Assembly (NCBI GenBank): GCA_000285855.2
Contig: HE978651.1
Coordinates: forward strand, 2,894,337-2,958,336
Direction of reading: 5' to 3'
DNA length: 64,000 nt
Origin: Ruminococcus sp. JC304
GTDB taxonomy: Bacteria > Bacillota > Clostridia > Lachnospirales > Lachnospiraceae
Positions within the stretch are counted from its first letter, which is position 1, and every line of letters starts with the position of its first letter. This document shows, piece by piece, positions 34,643 through 43,210 of this stretch. The notes beneath the pieces are model-generated. The model was not told the origin of the DNA, did not search any database, and was given only the letters and a program-made list of their open reading frames with translations. A program made the position numbers and the translations under genes.

Positions 34643-36025
34643 TTAAATGAATTTCTGCTTCTTCACTGTCTGCACAAATTCCTCGTTATTTCTGGTCCGT
34701 GCAAACATATTCAGGATCTGCTCTACCGCATCCTCAGACTTCATACCATTCAATGCCTTACGCATAATATACACAGCTTCCTGTTCCTCTTTTGTCAGAA
34801 GAAGATCCTCTCGTCTGGTGCCGGATTTCTGGATATCAATAGCAGGGAATACCCTCTTCTCCTGCAGTTTTCTGTCCAGTACCAGCTCCATGTTACCGGT
34901 TCCCTTAAATTCCTCATAGATTACATCATCCATCTTACTTCCGGTATCTACCAGCGCTGTGGCAAGAATAGTCAGGCTGCCTCCCTCCCGCATATTTCTG
35001 GCAGCTCCGAAAAACCGCTTCGGCATATGCAGAGCCGCCGGATCAAGACCACCAGACAAAGTTCGTCCGCTTGGCGGAATGATCAGGTTGTATGCCCTTG
35101 CAAGTCTGGTAATGGAATCCAGCAGAATGGTAACATCCTTTTTATGCTCTACCAATCTGCGCGCACGCTCCACTACCATCTCAGATACACGCTTATGATG
35201 CTCCGGAAGCTCATCAAAGGTAGAATAGATCACCTCCACATTGCTTCCACGGATTGCTTCTTTAATATCTGTAACCTCTTCAGGACGCTCATCGATCAAA
35301 AGAATGATCAAATGCATATCCGGATTATTTTTAAGAATCGATTTGGCCACATCCTTCAAAAGCGTGGTTTTACCAGCCTTTGGCGGGGACACAATCATTC
35401 CACGCTGTCCCTTTCCAATGGGACTGATAAGATCCACGATCCTCATGGCTACAGTTCCGCCTGGTCTCTCCATCCGCAGACGTTCATTGGGAAAAATAGG
35501 GGTCATATCCTCAAAATTATATCGTCTCTGGCCCTCGCTGGGATGGAATCCATTGATGGAAGTCACATACAAAAGGGCACTGAATTTCTCGCCCTGGGTC
35601 TTAATCCTGATATTACCACGGATGATGTCTCCTGTTTTTAAATTAAATCTGCGGATCTGAGAAGGCGATACATAAATATCGTTTTCACCGGGCATATAAT
35701 TTTCGCATCGGATAAATCCATATCCATCCGGAAGCACCTCCAGAATCCCATTGGCCTTCTCTCCGCTGTCCAGTTGTACATTTTCCGCAGATACATGACT
35801 CTGGGAAGACTCATTTTCTGCTTTCTTATGCTCCTCTTCCTCCGCCTTTTTATCAGGCTCTTTCTTCTCAGCTTTTTTATTATTCTCTTCGTTCTCCAGC
35901 TGATCCTCCTGAAGCATCCGTTCGATCAGTTCCGGTTTTCGCAACGTTGACACTCCCTTTAAACCTCTGGCTTTTGCCAGATCTTTTAATGTTGCCAGAG
36001 ATAATGATTCATACTTTTCTCTCAT
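34643..36025 (-). CDS. rho: Transcription termination factor Rho
   Basis: 460-residue hexameric RNA-dependent ATPase. The N-terminal Rho domain ([15 protein letters not shown]) is followed by a charged Lys/Glu-rich insertion (about 38-75), the cold-shock type RNA-binding domain, Walker [10 protein letters not shown] and the late motif [11 protein letters not shown] with RNA-binding loops. The insertion is larger than in E. coli Rho but typical of Gram-positive anaerobes. A promoter lies about 170 bp upstream, leaving a leader where autoregulation could act. Confidence 0.96.
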   Translation of the reverse strand: MREKYESLSLATLKDLAKARGLKGVSTLRKPELIERMLQEDQLENEENNKKAEKKEPDKKAEEEEHKKAENESSQSHVSAENVQLDSGEKANGILEVLPDGYGFIRCENYMPGENDIYVSPSQIRRFNLKTGDIIRGNIRIKTQGEKFSALLYVTSINGFHPSEGQRRYNFEDMTPIFPNERLRMERPGGTVAMRIVDLISPIGKGQRGMIVSPPKAGKTTLLKDVAKSILKNNPDMHLIILLIDERPEEVTDIKEAIRGSNVEVIYSTFDELPEHHKRVSEMVVERARRLVEHKKDVTILLDSITRLARAYNLIIPPSGRTLSGGLDPAALHMPKRFFGAARNMREGGSLTILATALVDTGSKMDDVIYEEFKGTGNMELVLDRKLQEKRVFPAIDIQKSGTRREDLLLTKEEQEAVYIMRKALNGMKSEDAVEQILNMFARTRNNEEFVQTVKKQKFI

Positions 36026-36196
36026 ATAAATACCTCACAGCTTTCTGTAGCTATATTAAATATAACATTTATCAATCTTCATTTATTATCTGTTTCTGTT
36101 AATGGGATAAACTGCCGGAAATGGCAGGAATATCAGATATTTTGTATATATTAACATACTTTCTGTTATCTGTCTACTGTTGCTCTATTGTCTCAT

Positions 36197-36226
36197 ATTA
36201 TATTCTCTTCCTGCTCCTGCATGCAA
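36197..36226 (-). promoter_or_regulatory. Promoter of rho
   Basis: Minus strand: TTGCAT (36221-36226), 18-bp spacer, TATAAT (36197-36202). The 36026-36196 leader has no clear known RNA motif. Confidence 0.6.
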
Positions 36227-36311
36227 GTGGTTTTCTATTACCTTTTCCGTCAAAATTCGTTCCAGATTGCCTGCGGCAATGGAATTGCAGTTTATCAGAA
36301 AGAGCCTGCAA

Positions 36312-36343
36312 AAAGCCGGAAACATATCTATGCTTCCGGCTTT
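36312..36343 (-). terminator. Terminator after the ATLF-like protease gene
   Basis: AAAGCCGGAA / TTCCGGCTTT stem 18 bp past the stop, with TTTTTGC following on the minus strand. Confidence 0.85.
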
Positions 36344-36360
36344 GCTCATCACTTTATAAA

Positions 36361-37329
36361 TTATTTCCAGATTGCTCCGTAATATTTCTGAATCTTTGCA
36401 ATACGTTCATCTGTAATAGACTCAACCGCTGATCTGACAGCCTCATAAGTCTTCGGTCTTGCAGCTTTTAATGCACCTGGATTCAGAACATATTCTTTCG
36501 CTGATTCTGCAAAATATTCTGAACTGTTCTGTGTTACATAAGCTTTATTATAAGCTGTGTACAGGCTCTTCTCCTGATTATAGATGGTCTTGAATTCTGA
36601 TGTAGTGTCTACATTACCGGCAATAAATGCAATGAAATGTCCCAATTCATGATAAATGGTTTCATTTACTTTTTTCAATGTGATCTGTCTGTTACGGGCA
36701 TTGAAATATCCTGAATAAGAAACAGATGGATCTACATTTACTTTAAATCCAAGGGTTCTGTATGCGGTCAGTACACGGCTGTCTTCTTTCGGAGCAAGCT
36801 GTCCAACCTCAACAGTACCTGTAACACCACTATTGTTGTTCGCTGTGGTTGCAGAATTAACTCCTGTGGAAGCTCCTGCCTTCGCTGTTGTAGTTGTGGT
36901 AACTGTGGTAGTAGCTACTGTAGTAACCACTTTCACTTTTGACTTCTTTGTATATTTCTCTTCAATCTTTTTTACAACTGTTGTCTTGGTTACAACTGAA
37001 GCACTGGAAGTCTGAGCTGTTTTTTTGGAAGTAGTTGATGTGGCAGGAAGTTCTTTTGTGTATGTTTTTGCTGCTGCCTTTTTCATTTTTACTTTCTTAG
37101 TTGTTGTTTTCTTACTTGTAGTAGTTTTAACCACTGGCTTATCTGCAAGAGGTGTCTCCTCTTCCTCAATGTTGGTTTCCATCTCAGGGTCTGTATACAC
37201 CGGAAGCTCCGGTATCTGGCTTTTCTGCTGTACAACAGCCACACTGCCCACAGCTACAGCAAGCACAATTGCAGTGAGTCCTGCTGCTACCCTTCTCTTT
37301 TTCAATAATTCAGTGATTCTCTTTTTCAT
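36361..37329 (-). CDS. Secreted ATLF/PPEP-like zinc metalloprotease with Thr/Lys-rich linker
   Basis: 322 residues. An N-terminal membrane signal (about 13-33) is followed by a long low-complexity region rich in Thr, Lys and Val (about 65-160), suited to reach through the cell wall. The C-terminal domain has IYHELGHFIAF (HELGH 227-231) and, about 40 residues on, SSEYFAESAKEYV, giving the third zinc ligand. This HExxH...EYFAE layout is that of the anthrax lethal factor-like (ATLF) domain, which includes C. difficile PPEP-1/Zmp1. The gene is preceded by a c-di-GMP riboswitch, as PPEP-1 is. Substrate unknown; a proline-rich surface protein is the guess by analogy. Confidence 0.78.
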   Translation of the reverse strand: MKKRITELLKKRRVAAGLTAIVLAVAVGSVAVVQQKSQIPELPVYTDPEMETNIEEEETPLADKPVVKTTTSKKTTTKKVKMKKAAAKTYTKELPATSTTSKKTAQTSSASVVTKTTVVKKIEEKYTKKSKVKVVTTVATTTVTTTTTAKAGASTGVNSATTANNNSGVTGTVEVGQLAPKEDSRVLTAYRTLGFKVNVDPSVSYSGYFNARNRQITLKKVNETIYHELGHFIAFIAGNVDTTSEFKTIYNQEKSLYTAYNKAYVTQNSSEYFAESAKEYVLNPGALKAARPKTYEAVRSAVESITDERIAKIQKYYGAIWK

Positions 37330-37429
37330 AAACCTTACACATCCTTTCTGAATGTTGCAATCCTACGTGAATGGATCCAGATATCAGAAGCAATATGGAT
37401 TAAAAATTGACTTTTTTATCTGCGGAAAT

Positions 37430-37458
37430 AAAAAAAAACCGTTTATCAATATAAACGG
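37430..37458 (-). terminator. Riboswitch expression-platform terminator
   Basis: CCGTTTAT / ATAAACGG stem with a 4-nt loop followed by T9 on the minus strand, between the c-di-GMP aptamer and the protease start codon. High c-di-GMP probably favours it and so lowers protease expression; the direction is inferred from C. difficile PPEP-1. Confidence 0.85.
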
Positions 37459-37523
37459 CTACCACAAATATAAGCTGATCCAAATCAGCTCTTTCCTGAA
37501 ATCACATTACATAATTGGAATTT

Positions 37524-37607
37524 AATGTGGCAACCGGCTGTCATAATCAGCAATGCTGATCTTAGACCCTTGGCTTTGCGTCCCTGCTTTTCAACAGGTT
37601 TGCCTTT
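37524..37607 (-). ncRNA. Class I cyclic di-GMP riboswitch (GEMM) aptamer
   Basis: On the minus strand the conserved GEMM parts appear in order: AAAGGCAAACC, a hairpin with a GAAA tetraloop-type turn (CTGTTGAAAAGCAG), GGGACGCAAAGCCAAGGGTC, a second variable hairpin (GATCAGCATTGCTGAT), ATGACAGCCGGTTGCC, then pairing back to the first strand. The promoter is 11 bp upstream and a terminator stands downstream, so it is a complete transcriptional switch. Confidence 0.93.
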
Positions 37608-37617
37608 ATTTATCTAT

Positions 37618-37646
37618 AGTATATTCCGCGTTTTTGAGAATGTCAA
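37618..37646 (-). promoter_or_regulatory. Promoter of the riboswitch-protease unit
   Basis: Minus strand: perfect TTGACA (37641-37646), 17-bp spacer, TATACT (37618-37623). Transcription would start almost at the aptamer. Confidence 0.85.
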
Positions 37647-37808
37647 TACAGTTTTACGGACAAATTATTACAAATATTATTTTTTTGTAAATTACATTTT
37701 CTTTTTCCGCTAATCTGCTATACTGTTGATAGAAATACTTTTTAACCCAAAATACTATCATCTTTACATACACATTTTTTATTTTAATATACGCAAAGGA
37801 ATGAACCA

Positions 37809-38729
37809 ATGTCAAAACCTCATTTTGTCCATGTCTTTGTCGTCCTGGTATTGATTTCCTGTCTGGTTCTGGCAGGCTGTGGGACTTCTGCCGGAGACTC
37901 CAAAGAGCCTCCCGATTATTCCCCTCTTCAGGTACTGGTTCCCAAAGCTCCCGGAAAAAAAATTGTAGGAAATTCCCCACTAACTCTGGATATCTCCAAT
38001 ATCACACAGGGTTATCTCACTGCTGTGTCTGATTCCACAAGACAAAAGGTGAACGTTCAGCTGACAGCAGACGGTGGAACTACTTATTCCTATTTTATAC
38101 AGCCCGGCGAAACCGCTGTAATTCCCTTTACAGATGGCAGCGGTACTTATCAGATCTGTTGTTACCAGCAAATAGACGGTACACAATATGCAGCTCTTTT
38201 CGCAGAGAATCTGGATGTTCAGTTAGATAATGAATTCCTCCCCTTTCTCTATCCCAATCAGTATGTGAATTTTTCGCCGGAATCAAAGGCCAGCAAACTA
38301 GCCCTCTCCATTGTATCAGAGGATACCTCCGACATTGATGCCCTTCAGGCAATTTATAATTATGTTATCAGCCATGTCACCTATGATTATGAACTGGCAG
38401 AAAGTGTGGATTCTGATTATCTTCCGGATGTAGACCAGACCCTTGAAACAGGAAAGGGAATCTGCTTTGACTACGCCGCCCTTACAGCAGCCATGCTCAG
38501 AAGCCGCGACATCCCCTGTAAGCTTCAGATCGGATATGCCGGTACTGTCAAACACGCCTGGATCAGCATATATATACGCTCCAGAGGATGGGTGGATAAG
38601 GCTGTGGAATTCAGTGGCGATTCCTGGTCCCGCATGGATCCCACCTTTGACTCCAACAGCAAGGAAGATGCATCCATCCGGCAATACATAGGAGATGATG
38701 AAAATTACACTGTACAATTTACAAGATAA
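37809..38729 (+). CDS. Transglutaminase-like lipoprotein
   Basis: 306 residues. The signal peptide ends in lipobox LAGC (Cys24). A beta-rich middle (about 45-160) precedes a transglutaminase-like domain with the catalytic triad Cys219 (GKGICFDYAAL), His249 (HAWISIY) and Asp277 (MDPTFD). All three are present, so it may be an active peptidase or transamidase at the outer membrane face. It starts after AAAGGA and leads, by 35 bp, into the pilus-like operon, suggesting a shared transcript. It is divergent from the riboswitch-protease gene. A TATACT lies at 37719-37724 but with no clear -35. Confidence 0.82.
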   Translation: MSKPHFVHVFVVLVLISCLVLAGCGTSAGDSKEPPDYSPLQVLVPKAPGKKIVGNSPLTLDISNITQGYLTAVSDSTRQKVNVQLTADGGTTYSYFIQPGETAVIPFTDGSGTYQICCYQQIDGTQYAALFAENLDVQLDNEFLPFLYPNQYVNFSPESKASKLALSIVSEDTSDIDALQAIYNYVISHVTYDYELAESVDSDYLPDVDQTLETGKGICFDYAALTAAMLRSRDIPCKLQIGYAGTVKHAWISIYIRSRGWVDKAVEFSGDSWSRMDPTFDSNSKEDASIRQYIGDDENYTVQFTR

Positions 38730-38764
38730 GTCTGCCGCAAGTCTCAGAAAGGAATAAAATTTTC

Positions 38765-39808
38765 ATGAAAGCAAAACTAACCAATCAGGAGCTTTTTTAT
38801 TTCTGCGAACAGTTTTCCATCCTTCTGCACTCAGGAATCTCCTGTGCAGAAGGAATCCAGCTGATGCTGGAGGATAGTCATACCCAAAGGGGACGAGATT
38901 TTTTCCAGTCCCTCCAGACAGATTATGAAAAAAACGGTTCCTTTTATATTTCTCTCCACAACACCGGACTTTTTCCGGACTCTATGATCTCTTATGTAAA
39001 AATCGGAGAGGAAACCGGATGCCTGGACGAGGTACTGAACAGTCTCTCCCTGCACTACCAGCAAGAGATGGAAATATCAGAAAATATTAGAAGTGCAATC
39101 ACCTATCCCCTTCTCATGCTGGTGATGATGACTGCTGTGATCCTTATCCTCCTGGCAAAGGTCCTGCCTGTATTCCGCCAGGTATTTCAGCAGATGGGAC
39201 TGGAAATGAATCAGTTCTCCAACGGACTTTTCCATGCCGGCAGTATGATCAGCCAGTACTCCGCTGTAGTATTCGCCGTGATCCTGGTAATGATTGCTAC
39301 TTTTGCTGTTCTTTTCTTTACTTCCAGAGGCCGCATTTATCTGCAGAACCTAGCCGGTCATCTTCCCCATATAAGAGAAATCTCCATTTCTGCCGATTAT
39401 GCAAGACTGACCCAGGCCATTGCCATGGGACTTCACAGCGGCATGGACCATATTACCACTCTGGAAATGGCCGGACAGCTTATTTCCCAGCCGGATATTA
39501 AGAAAAAAAATGCAAAAGCCTGTGCTTTGCTGGAAGAAGGTTCTCTGCTGGAAAATGCACTGTCTGACTCAGAACTTTTTCAGGGAATGGAAGCAAGACT
39601 GATCACTGTGGGTCTGCGGGCCGGCTCTGCAGATGAAGTCATGAACCGCCTTGCCCAACGCTACCGCGACTCATCGCTGACAGTTACCGGAAATCTTATC
39701 TCCATTGTAGAACCAACCATCGTGATCATATTTTCTGTCCTGATCGGTCTGGTCCTCCTTTCTGTCATGATGCCGCTCCTTGGAATTCTTTCCGATATTG
39801 CAATTTGA
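38765..39808 (+). CDS. PilC/GspF-type pilus platform membrane protein
   Basis: 347 residues with two T2SSF domains, each a helical cytosolic bundle followed by membrane helices (about 115-140, 165-190 and 315-340). The family motif around SGISCAEGIQLM and its repeat HSGMDHITTLEMAG are clear. It would be the inner-membrane platform that couples an ATPase to pilin assembly. First machine gene after the lipoprotein; the next gene begins 10 bp on. Confidence 0.88.
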   Translation: MKAKLTNQELFYFCEQFSILLHSGISCAEGIQLMLEDSHTQRGRDFFQSLQTDYEKNGSFYISLHNTGLFPDSMISYVKIGEETGCLDEVLNSLSLHYQQEMEISENIRSAITYPLLMLVMMTAVILILLAKVLPVFRQVFQQMGLEMNQFSNGLFHAGSMISQYSAVVFAVILVMIATFAVLFFTSRGRIYLQNLAGHLPHIREISISADYARLTQAIAMGLHSGMDHITTLEMAGQLISQPDIKKKNAKACALLEEGSLLENALSDSELFQGMEARLITVGLRAGSADEVMNRLAQRYRDSSLTVTGNLISIVEPTIVIIFSVLIGLVLLSVMMPLLGILSDIAI

Positions 39809-39818
39809 GGTGACCACT

Positions 39819-40169
39819 ATGGATATATTTGAAACAGACAGAGCACGGATAAAAAGAAGACTGCAGGCATTCCTCCCCATACTGCTTCTGGCAGCTGTCT
39901 GTCTGATCTTCTATCTGGGCATCACAGGTGCAGGCAGGGAGGCTGTCACAAAAGAGCAGACCACTTTAAAAAGAGCGCTGGAGCAAGGAGCCATCCATAC
40001 CTATGCGCTGACCGGAAACTATCCCCAGAATCTGGAGGAATTGCTTACAGATTATAAAATCTCCTATGACCCTGATAAATTTGTAGTAGAATATGTGCCC
40101 AACGGTTCTAACCTGCTGCCCTCCATCAGTGTCCTGATTCTTTCTCAGCAAAAGGGAGGCCTCTCATGA
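39819..40169 (+). CDS. Small pilin-like membrane protein (first of four)
   Basis: 116 residues starting at the ATG after TTGAGGTG. There is one membrane helix (about 19-37) after a basic cytosolic start, then a soluble domain including GNYPQNLEELLTDYKI, a phrase often seen in the C-terminal part of pilins and pseudopilins. There is no classic prepilin cleavage motif. Its stop overlaps the next start (ATGA). Confidence 0.6.
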   Translation: MDIFETDRARIKRRLQAFLPILLLAAVCLIFYLGITGAGREAVTKEQTTLKRALEQGAIHTYALTGNYPQNLEELLTDYKISYDPDKFVVEYVPNGSNLLPSISVLILSQQKGGLS

Positions 40170-40654
40170 ATAACAAACTCTCTCCCAGACACTCTGTCCA
40201 CAGGATCTTTGTTGTCATGATCTTTGGCCTATTTCTCCTTTTCCTTTTACTTATGCTTTTATTCGGAGCCAGAGCCTACAGCGTTTCTGTTGCCGGCAGT
40301 CAGAAAAATAATAACCTGTACACTGCCATTGCCTATGTAACAGCCAAGTTCCGGCAGCATGACACCGGCACAGATCAGGAAATCTACTGTGATACTCTGG
40401 GAAAATCCCAGGCCCTGTGCATGACCGATATCATAGAGGGAACAAAATATATTACCTATATTTATCTGCAGGACAACAATCTGAAGGAGCTTTTCACAGC
40501 TGCAGATACCTCCCCTTCACCTGAAATGGGAACTATCATTGCCAGTCTCAATGATTTCAGGATACAGGAAACCTCCGGTCACTTTTACCAGATTACATTT
40601 CAGGATTGTCAGGGAGAACAAAGCAGCCTGGTTCTGCACTCCGGAACTCCATGA
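40166..40654 (+). CDS. DUF4860-like membrane protein (second pilin-like gene)
   Basis: 162 residues: one strong membrane helix (about 14-36), then a beta-rich soluble domain. I associate this layout, in a PilC-PilT operon, with DUF4860. It overlaps the previous gene by 4 bp (ATGA), which implies coupled translation. Probably a minor pilin or assembly factor. No sequence motif gives a definite function. Confidence 0.62.
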   Translation: MNNKLSPRHSVHRIFVVMIFGLFLLFLLLMLLFGARAYSVSVAGSQKNNNLYTAIAYVTAKFRQHDTGTDQEIYCDTLGKSQALCMTDIIEGTKYITYIYLQDNNLKELFTAADTSPSPEMGTIIASLNDFRIQETSGHFYQITFQDCQGEQSSLVLHSGTP

Positions 40655-40671
40655 CAGAAAGGATGATTACT

Positions 40672-41115
40672 ATGCAAAAGCTTAACAAACGTTCCGGATC
40701 CAGTCTCTTTCTGATGGAAATGATCCTTTCTATCCTGATCCTGGCTCTGGCCTGTACTGCATGCATCCGGATTTTCGCTGCAGCCGGCACAGACCGCAGA
40801 AAAGCCCGGGAACTGAATCATATCCAGACACTGACTGTCTCTGCAGGAGAAATTCTGGAGGGCTGGACCGGAGATCCGGATGACTTTTTATCACTCCTTC
40901 CCGGAGGTATTGCAGAATCTGGTAAAATTTACTATTATTATGACAAAGAATGGACGATCTGTCCCGAAGAGGAGGCACGATACAGCCTGTCTGTACAGCT
41001 TTCCCTCTCAACCACAAAAAAAGAAGCTGACCTGACCTTTTTCGACGCTTCTCATACAATCCTATATGAAACTGTTATCACCTTTCCCTTTTCCCAAAAG
41101 GAGGCCGGGACATGA
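40672..41115 (+). CDS. Prepilin-like protein (third pilin-like gene)
   Basis: The start at 40672 has AAAGGA 8 nt upstream; earlier in-frame ATGs lack a site. 147 residues opening with SGSSLFLMEMILSILILALA, which resembles a prepilin N-terminus with Glu at position +5 and a long helix, but with Ser in place of the usual Gly before the cleavage point. The C-terminal half is beta-rich, ending with a FFDASHTILYE strand. Overlaps the next gene by 4 bp. Confidence 0.65.
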   Translation: MQKLNKRSGSSLFLMEMILSILILALACTACIRIFAAAGTDRRKARELNHIQTLTVSAGEILEGWTGDPDDFLSLLPGGIAESGKIYYYYDKEWTICPEEEARYSLSVQLSLSTTKKEADLTFFDASHTILYETVITFPFSQKEAGT

Positions 41116-41606
41116 ATAAACGCAGAACTGTATTTCTTTCCAGTGGGCTGCCCTCCATGTTTGTCATCTTTTCTATCCTGTGTATGGTGATCCTGTCACT
41201 CCTGGCTCTGGGTACTTCCCGTCAGGACCTGCAGACCAGCCAGCTCTCCCTGGATCAGACCACAGCCTATTATAAAGCCTGTTCTGCTGCCACTGCACAG
41301 TATACAGAAATCACAGAATATATCCAGAAAACTGCCGAATCCGCTTCTGACAGGGAACACTATCTTTCCCAGATGAAAAATCTGGAAAAAAACTTTAAAA
41401 ATACTGTCTGGTCCAGACAGTCAGAAACCTTTTCCCTCACTCTGGATTATTCAGACACTCTGGCTCTCTACGTGGAAGCAAAAGCAGAATATGCCGGTGC
41501 CTCCACTTTGCCTGATCTCAAAATCATTACATGGAAAACCATCAGTACCGGAACCTGGACCCCAGATACCCGACAGCCTGTTTACAACAAAGGAGAATCT
41601 AAATGA
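41112..41606 (+). CDS. Minor pilin-like protein (fourth pilin-like gene)
   Basis: 164 residues with an N-terminal membrane helix (about 14-34) and a helical/coiled middle (SQLSLDQTTAYYKACSAATA), similar in layout to PilX-type minor pilins. It lacks the Glu5 prepilin motif. It sits between the prepilin-like gene and pilT, with ATGA overlaps at both ends. Confidence 0.58.
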   Translation: MNKRRTVFLSSGLPSMFVIFSILCMVILSLLALGTSRQDLQTSQLSLDQTTAYYKACSAATAQYTEITEYIQKTAESASDREHYLSQMKNLEKNFKNTVWSRQSETFSLTLDYSDTLALYVEAKAEYAGASTLPDLKIITWKTISTGTWTPDTRQPVYNKGESK

Positions 41607-42667
41607 CATCATCCAATATCCCGGATTTTTTATCCTATTCAGCCACCAGACATGCCTCTGATATTTTTATCATAGCCGGCAGACCTTTATCTGTAAAAAT
41701 TGACGGCAAGCTTTCTACTTACGGGGAAAGACTTATGCCAGCAGATACAGATGCACTGATCCGGCATATCTATCAGCTGGCTAATAACAGAAATATTGAT
41801 ACTTTCCTGAATACAGGAGATGATGATTTCTCTTTTTCTGTCCCCGGACTGTCCAGATTCCGTGTGAACGCCTACAGACAAAGAGGTTCCCTGGCAGCTG
41901 TGATCCGCGTGATTGCTTTTGAACTGCCCAATCCCGACATCCTCCATATTCCGGAAGATGTCATGTCCACTGCTGATTTTACCAAGGGTATGGTACTGGT
42001 TACAGGTCCTGCAGGAAGCGGTAAATCTACTACTATGGCCTGCCTTGTGGACAAGATCAACCATTCCAGAGAAGGCCATATTATTACTCTGGAGGATCCT
42101 CTGGAATATCTGCACAGACATGATCGCTGTATTGTCAGCCAGAGGGAGATCTGCACAGACACAGAAAGCTATCTGGTATCTCTGCGAGCCACTCTCCGCC
42201 AGAGCCCTGACGTAATCCTTCTTGGAGAGATGAGAGACTATGAAACGATCCAGACTGCTATGACTGCTGCTGAGACCGGTCATCTGATTCTGTCCAGTCT
42301 GCACACCATCGGAGCCGCCAACACCATCGGGCGTATCGTAGATGTCTTCGAGCCCTCACAGCAACGCCAGATTTCCATCCAGCTTTCCATGGTTCTTCAG
42401 GCAGTCATCTCCCAGCAGCTGGTGCCGGATGTGGAAGGTCACAACATTCCTGTATTTGAAGTGATGCGCCTGAATCCTGCCATCCGAAATATGATCCGGG
42501 ACAATAAGGTACATCAGATAGACGGTGTAATTTCTTCCTCTGCTCATGAGGGCATGCGTTCCATGGATCAGAGTCTGCTGGAATTATTCCGGCAGAACCG
42601 TATCACAAAAGAAACAGCCTTGAAATATGCCGCCAATGCAGATATGTTGAAACGTAAACTGCTCTGA
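41603..42667 (+). CDS. pilT: PilT-type pilus ATPase
   Basis: 354 residues: Walker A GPAGSGKSTT (135-144), Asp box, Walker B VILLGEMRD (204-212), His box HLILSSLHT (227-235) and the PilT signature AIRNMIRDNK near the C-terminus. The AIRNxIR signature points to a retraction-type ATPase rather than PilB. It is the only ATPase in the operon, so it may run both phases or work with a PilB encoded elsewhere. Last gene of the coupled cluster. Confidence 0.92.
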   Translation: MTSSNIPDFLSYSATRHASDIFIIAGRPLSVKIDGKLSTYGERLMPADTDALIRHIYQLANNRNIDTFLNTGDDDFSFSVPGLSRFRVNAYRQRGSLAAVIRVIAFELPNPDILHIPEDVMSTADFTKGMVLVTGPAGSGKSTTMACLVDKINHSREGHIITLEDPLEYLHRHDRCIVSQREICTDTESYLVSLRATLRQSPDVILLGEMRDYETIQTAMTAAETGHLILSSLHTIGAANTIGRIVDVFEPSQQRQISIQLSMVLQAVISQQLVPDVEGHNIPVFEVMRLNPAIRNMIRDNKVHQIDGVISSSAHEGMRSMDQSLLELFRQNRITKETALKYAANADMLKRKLL

Positions 42668-42701
42668 TCTGAACATTCTGCATGATATAGTCAATGCTTA
42701 A

Positions 42702-43202
42702 TCAGTGAACCAGATTTCCTACAACTCCATAGGAAACTACATACATGATCACGGTTGCCATAATAATTCCGGTAAGGATTGCCAGTGAAGATTTCTTAAT
42801 ATCAATCTCCAGCAAAGAAGCGATCAGAGAGCCTGTCCATGCCCCTGTTCCGGGAAGTGGAATTCCCACAAACAGCGTCAGCCCCCAGAACTCATATTTT
42901 TTTACCTGATCACTTTTTCCCATTGCCCGGTCTTCCAGTTTCTGGATCAATCCCCGGAAAATCTTTGTCTTTTTCATCACCTTGAAAATCTTTCTGATGA
43001 AAAGCAAAATAAAGGGAATGGGGATAATATTCCCTGCTATACATAGGGGAATTGCCGTCACTGCGGGTATTTTCAGAAGAGATGCCGCCAAAAGCCCTCC
43101 TCGTAACTCCAGAAGGGGAATCATAGAAATAAAAAATACCGCTCCCTCTGGAGAAATATACTGTGAAAGGTTATGGGAAAACCATTGTACCAGTGCTTCC
43201 AT
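42702..43202 (-). CDS. Small multidrug-export-like membrane protein
   Basis: 166 residues with four to five membrane segments, of the small multidrug export (Sm_multidrug_ex) family: MIPLLELRGGLLAA near the N-terminus and GIPLPGTGAWTGSLIASLL near the C-terminus are family landmarks. The name comes from family annotation; real transport activity is poorly known. 8 bp downstream of hisC. Confidence 0.8.
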   Translation of the reverse strand: MEALVQWFSHNLSQYISPEGAVFFISMIPLLELRGGLLAASLLKIPAVTAIPLCIAGNIIPIPFILLFIRKIFKVMKKTKIFRGLIQKLEDRAMGKSDQVKKYEFWGLTLFVGIPLPGTGAWTGSLIASLLEIDIKKSSLAILTGIIMATVIMYVVSYGVVGNLVH

Positions 43203-43210
43203 AAAGCCTC

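Noticed and set aside
34595-35641. A 348-codon open frame on the plus strand opposite rho
   Set aside because: Antisense to the conserved rho sequence; low-quality protein composition and no family signature.
36121-36432. A 103-codon open frame between rho and the ATLF-like protease gene
   Set aside because: It covers the rho promoter/leader and the protease terminator, has no ribosome site, and its protein has no recognisable feature.
36361-37329. Thr/Val-rich middle of the ATLF-like protein as a frameshifted or mis-translated region
   Set aside because: The frame stays open from a good signal segment to an intact HELGH domain, and low-complexity stalks are common in wall-spanning proteins.
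37695-37724. A promoter for the transglutaminase-like lipoprotein operon
   Set aside because: TATACT is present at 37719-37724 but no acceptable -35 stands at 16-18 bp, so it was not listed as a feature.
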